Shown: piece after piece, positions 60,340-64,000 of the stretch
Layout: each line of letters starts with the position of its first letter
How positions within the stretch are numbered: the first letter of the stretch is position 1
Source: Seminavis robusta
Taxonomy: Eukaryota > Bacillariophyta > Bacillariophyceae > Naviculales > Naviculaceae
Assembly: GCA_903772945.1 (NCBI GenBank)
Contig: CAICTM010000312.1
Span: 1 to 64,000, forward strand
Direction of reading: 5' to 3'
DNA length: 64,000 bases
Position numbers and translations under genes: made by a program
The notes under the pieces: model-generated
What the model was told of the DNA's origin: nothing
Seen by the model: the letters and a program-made list of their open reading frames with translations, nothing else
The model's database searches: none

Positions 60340-61931
60340 GGTCCTTCACAATTTGTGTGTTTTTCGGTTGTCGGAATTCAAAATTTATGAGCTACTGAGA
60401 ATCCCACTGCTGAGTTTGCACACACGACATCCACAACAACAGCAGCAACAATCAAATGCTTCATCGCCACCGCCAAAAAGGTGACGGATAGAGGGCAACA
60501 GCAACTGGAGTCCTCCATGAAGATGCGGAGTTTAGCTCGATCATTGGGCTGTTGTTGCCAGCACTTAATGGAGGAGAAAAGTGTGAGAGGGTTCGTTTGG
60601 ATTTATTGCTATGTACCCTAATCGCACAGGCACCATTGCTTAAGTATCTCTTGTACTAATGACGGGGGGCTAAATCAGGTGAATGTCATTGAGGTTCTGA
60701 AGAAACAGTACATAGGCGAGCGAAGATCGTTGGAATTAACTGGATCATGTAAGCTTAACTCAATGCACCCAACCTGATAAATCTAGGGGGCCAAACATAC
60801 CACAGCCCCAATTTTTCCAATTTTGGTCCATGGACGTCGAGTCCCACCCACGGTCCGGGCTGCGAGCTTGGAGAAACCAAGACGCGCAACCAAAGCAAGC
60901 CCCGGTACGACCTGTACTGATGTAGTTAGACTTACAACTTACTTCAGCTCCTTCTACATGGTAAAGATCTGGAGTGCCCAAGTTGGATCCACATTCCTCA
61001 AAGCATCTACGAAGCAGTGATCAATTTAAGGTGCACCGTCAATGCTTCCCACCTATCTTTTTTTGGCTAGGAACATCCTCAAATGTTCATCACCAATCTA
61101 CACGACCCAGCCTTCCACGCGAGTGCACCGGTGCCAGTACGTTTGGTTGGCAGCACACAACCAGATACAGTAGATGTGCGTTTCCAATTCGTTGGGTGGA
61201 GTCTAGTCTGGATCATTGGGAAACGGATACTATCCAATTGGGCTTGGCATCGGTGGCATGCACCGAGTCGCCAAATCTGGCTTCAAGAAGAAGGTTGAGG
61301 TGCTGAAAGGTTCCTCTGCTTCGGCTCCTTGACATCGTGGCTGAGTACGGTAGCAGGTACCTTCCCAACAGCTTACAGAATGTCTTGCAACTTTCAAAGT
61401 CATGGGAGCGTTAAGACCTCCGTTGTTGCTTTGCAACTGGAGCGACGCCGTTCCTCTTCTGTTTTTTGTCGCCCAGCGCCAAATGAATCCAGCCAATGGA
61501 TCATTGCTGAAAACAAGATTGGTCAACGAGAAAACGTCAGTGTGACGGTGTAAAGGTATCGTATCGTACATGTAGTTCCACCTTCGCACCTCTGTGACAG
61601 GTACATACCGCAGGTTGGAGGGGTATTCGATATCATTCAGTGCGTTCTGCTGGACGACCGTCGACACCGAGGAGTCCTCTCTCCTATCTCTCCTAAACAG
61701 TCTACCGGAGCCTGCGCGTTGTGACTATGCACGCAAGCGGACAAAGGGCGTCCGTCTTTGCCACATACTCATGAATGTATCACCCGATATTTGACGCTGG
61801 CGCCTGATGCAGAAAACTCACACCAACTAGCTAGACACAAGAATTGTAATAGAGTCATCTCAGTCTAGGTAGCTAGATGGTCAAAACGAATGTATCCGAT
61901 GTAGCAGTGTTATTTGGCCCTCCTGTTGTAG
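60340..61931. other. 1.6 kb intergenic
   Basis: Frames up to 145 codons (minus strand, 61230-61667; plus strand, 60974-61306) overlap each other and show no domain character. No gene supported. Confidence 0.5.
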
Positions 61932-63098
61932 TCATGGCAAATCGTGAGGACTGGGCAATCCAAAGCTCCCATTGACGCGAATCAACCCGTAGATTGCTTT
62001 CATTTCCTCCTCATCCAATTCGAAGTCCAATACATCTAAATTGCTGACCATTCGTTCTGGTGAGTTGGTTTGAAATGCAATGGCATACCCTTTCTGAATC
62101 AGATACCGAAAGACCACTTGTCCAACATCTTTTTGATGTGCTTTGCCCAGTTGCTGCAAGACAGCATCATTTTGAACATTCATCAATCCACTGCCCATGG
62201 GAGAATATGCATGTGCCTGAATCTCATGATCTCGGCAATAGCTGACAATGCTTTCATACTGGAGGTATGGTGATGATTCAATTTGATTCACCATGGGCCG
62301 AATGGTGGCTCCATCTTGCATGAGTTGATCCATGTGTCGTTCACAAAAGTTGGAAACTCCAATTGCTCGAACCCAACCTCGTTGGTAAAAGTCTTCAAAA
62401 ACCTTCCAAGCTGCCAGTCGTCGTTGTCGGCTGATGCCTTCCTCTTGCCCTTCTCCAGAAGGCCAATGCATCAACAGCAAGTCAATGTATCCAACTTGCA
62501 GCTCCTGCAAACACTGCTCAATATGATCTTCTGTTTGAATAGCAACTTGTTCGGGTGTCATGTCATCTAGATTCCATTGGTGATTGCGTTTCAATCCAAA
62601 TTTTGGGGCTGGTTTGTGAAAGACTTTGGTTGTTAGAAAGACATCTTCACGTGATTTTAGTCTCCCAGAGGCCCACCATTGTCCCAGTACTTGTCCCAAG
62701 TGTGGTTGGGTGCCATACATCAGTGCAGTATCAAAGGATCGAATTCCCTTTTGTAGGGCCAATTCGATTTGTCGGAACGATTTGGAGGGATAAAACCCAA
62801 CAAAGGTTTTGTTGCTGCCTACATGAGGGGCTCCAAAGGTGAAATGGGCCAATCCCAGAGAAAATAGTGGCAGTTGGACGCCATTGCGAAGTGTCAGTGT
62901 AGGATTGTTGGCTGGAGGTAGATAGATACTGCACTCGTTGGCATCTTCTTTGTTTCTCTGGCAGTACATGGACTTCTCCTCTCCAGAATGATCATCGTTG
63001 GATTCAGATGGCGCAGAACTGGCATGGTTAGCACAAAGCAGTAGTGCTGAAAGCAAGAGGAAGAGTTGGAGTATCTTTACCATCATCACGATGATCAT
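61932..63098 (-). CDS. Aldo-keto reductase with signal peptide
   Basis: 388 residues from ATG 63098; the frame is open upstream but starts there without ATG. MIIVMMVKILQLFLLLSALLL is a signal sequence or anchor, unusual because most aldo-keto reductases are cytosolic. The catalytic tetrad is present: Asp in SFDTALMYGTQ with its Tyr, Lys in LTTKVF, His in DLLLMHWPSG. The NADPH-side elements GVSNFCERHMDQL, MVNQIESSPY and AHAYSPMGSGLM are family-like. N-x-T at the mature start. An insert near PKFGLKRNHQWNLDDMTP is longer than in bacterial members. Probably reduces aldehydes or ketones in the secretory pathway or a plastid-bound compartment (signal plus transit sequence not excluded). Confidence 0.88.
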   Translation of the reverse strand: MIIVMMVKILQLFLLLSALLLCANHASSAPSESNDDHSGEEKSMYCQRNKEDANECSIYLPPANNPTLTLRNGVQLPLFSLGLAHFTFGAPHVGSNKTFVGFYPSKSFRQIELALQKGIRSFDTALMYGTQPHLGQVLGQWWASGRLKSREDVFLTTKVFHKPAPKFGLKRNHQWNLDDMTPEQVAIQTEDHIEQCLQELQVGYIDLLLMHWPSGEGQEEGISRQRRLAAWKVFEDFYQRGWVRAIGVSNFCERHMDQLMQDGATIRPMVNQIESSPYLQYESIVSYCRDHEIQAHAYSPMGSGLMNVQNDAVLQQLGKAHQKDVGQVVFRYLIQKGYAIAFQTNSPERMVSNLDVLDFELDEEEMKAIYGLIRVNGSFGLPSPHDLP

Positions 63099-63458
63099 CA
63101 ATGGCAAGATGACAAGAGAGATTCCGAGATACCGTACCAATAAGCCTAACAGGAGCCACTATGGACAAGATTTCTTGAAGGATCTTCCTAGCATAGAAGC
63201 CATCAGAGCCACGGATCTTTCGAATGACAGGGGGGTCATGGATCGTGGATACAGTATCCAAGCCAGTCAAGTGAATGATGTCATGACGGGATTGATACAT
63301 CCACCTCCACGAGACCGCGGTCAAGGCAACCACAAACAAGGCGAAAGGAAAAACTCCTATCAAACGGTCAGGCGGAAGACGGGGGAAGGCAGAATAGGCA
63401 CAGTAGGTTGCACTCAGAAGTGTTTGAAGGCGAAGAAGACAAGGAGGCAGCAGGGAAG
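63099..63458. promoter_or_regulatory. Divergent spacer
   Basis: Holds promoters of the aldo-keto reductase gene and the gene at 63459. No element identified. Confidence 0.4.
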
Positions 63459-63950
63459 ATGGCGGAACCGGAAGATCCCTGGGAAGATGCGGGAGATGAT
63501 CTTGACGTGCCGTCCAACGGTGGGACCAGCAGGGATGGGCACCACGAGCGCACCAATCTTCATCTGATAGACGTCAAGGCCAAGCTGGACAACCTTCGCA
63601 AGACGATAGAATCGGAAGGGAAACATCGCCGCATTGAATTTGCGATCCAGAACGCGAAAATGGTAACTCGTGACTGGATTGTGGGGTATGGGACCCAGAC
63701 TCTGTTCAATGCCAACACCGACAACCTGGTGCAGCAGATTCTGTTTGCATTTCGCATGGGGAATGGGTATGATATTGGGAAGTACTTTGCGTTTGATGGG
63801 GCTGGAAAACCTGACCACTCGAATGGATCGACGGGGTACGATAAGTTTCGAATCAAACTCAAGCACAAGCTACATTTGTTGCTGGGCCAAGAACCTAGGA
63901 TTGACACAGAGCCAGTGGAAGGAGGCAGGACGATGGTATTCTACAACTAG
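63459..63950 (+). CDS. Unrecognised small protein
   Basis: 163 residues from ATG 63459 (GGAAGATGGC); the upstream frame is open without ATG. Acidic start (MAEPEDPWEDAGDDLDV), an amphipathic helix (DVKAKLDNLRKTIESEGK) and a globular part with aromatic residues (MVTRDWIVGYGTQTLFNAN, GNGYDIGKYFAFDGAGKP, FRIKLKHKLHLLLGQEP). No membrane segment, no signal. Family not recognised. It is probably complete, since it has a stop at 63948-63950. Confidence 0.6.
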   Translation: MAEPEDPWEDAGDDLDVPSNGGTSRDGHHERTNLHLIDVKAKLDNLRKTIESEGKHRRIEFAIQNAKMVTRDWIVGYGTQTLFNANTDNLVQQILFAFRMGNGYDIGKYFAFDGAGKPDHSNGSTGYDKFRIKLKHKLHLLLGQEPRIDTEPVEGGRTMVFYN

Positions 63951-64000
63951 CTTTTAGCTCCTAGGTAGTTGTAAGGATCATCGGGAACAATCGTCTTGTA

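Noticed and set aside
1-64000. tRNA or rRNA genes
   Set aside because: No cloverleaf with intact A and B boxes and no rRNA-like stretch was found by eye; a covariance search would be needed to be sure.

Overview
The window looks like nuclear DNA of a diatom, probably a raphid pennate. It carries compact single-exon genes next to genes with short GT-AG introns (about 74-102 bp). Secreted proteins have an RHL or RRHL motif after the signal peptide, as many diatom secreted proteins do. Intergenic DNA is rich in CTAG and GGTACC runs. Host housekeeping genes (exosome CSL4, APC3/CDC27) are eukaryotic. The genus is an inference; no marker gene is present.

Layout. 1-1410: broken Pif1-type helicase, probably from a Helitron. 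3.0-11.5 kb: class C (GABA-B-like) receptor, exosome subunit CSL4, and a 7-TM protein with a long acidic duplicated tail. A 117-bp copy of the receptor gene's 3' end lies beyond CSL4. 12.4-17.7 kb: an unrecognised gene and a 1322-residue fusion of TIR-like domain, kinesin-light-chain-type TPRs, coiled coil and two MORN arrays. 18.7-22.1 kb: SLC13-type transporter and an F-box-like protein. 22.855-27.057 kb: an apparently whole Tc1/mariner-type transposon. It has perfect 26-bp terminal inverted repeats, TA target duplications and one spliced transposase gene with a DD55D spacing. 27.3-35.5 kb: Met/Ser-repeat secreted protein, LRR-like gene with a frame break, CDC27 in five exons, and a type II membrane sulfotransferase-like protein.

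36.3-52.2 kb holds a family of ankyrin-MYND genes, all on the minus strand: four long members plus a 5' fragment of a fifth. They share an architecture in which the last exon is always 169 nt. Between them lie two MITEs (one inserted exactly at the stop codon of the first member), a frameshifted CobW/G3E GTPase pseudogene, a secreted protein with three identical-spacing cysteine modules, and a two-TM protein. 52.3-53.9 kb: a wax-synthase-type MBOAT gene with one in-frame TAA. 55.5-60.3 kb: two convergent paralogues of an unrecognised family, one with GGCWP and QQPKSE repeats. 61.9-64 kb: a signal-bearing aldo-keto reductase and an unrecognised small gene.

The common theme is recent local duplication: within proteins (MORN protein, 7-TM tail, cysteine modules, GGCWP repeats), between neighbours (MYND family, GGCWP pair) and of short flanks. 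The best candidates for something undescribed are the DD55D transposon, the TIR-like/TPR/MORN fusion, and the MYND cluster with its mobile-element scars. All functional statements rest on reading motifs by eye; no database search was run.
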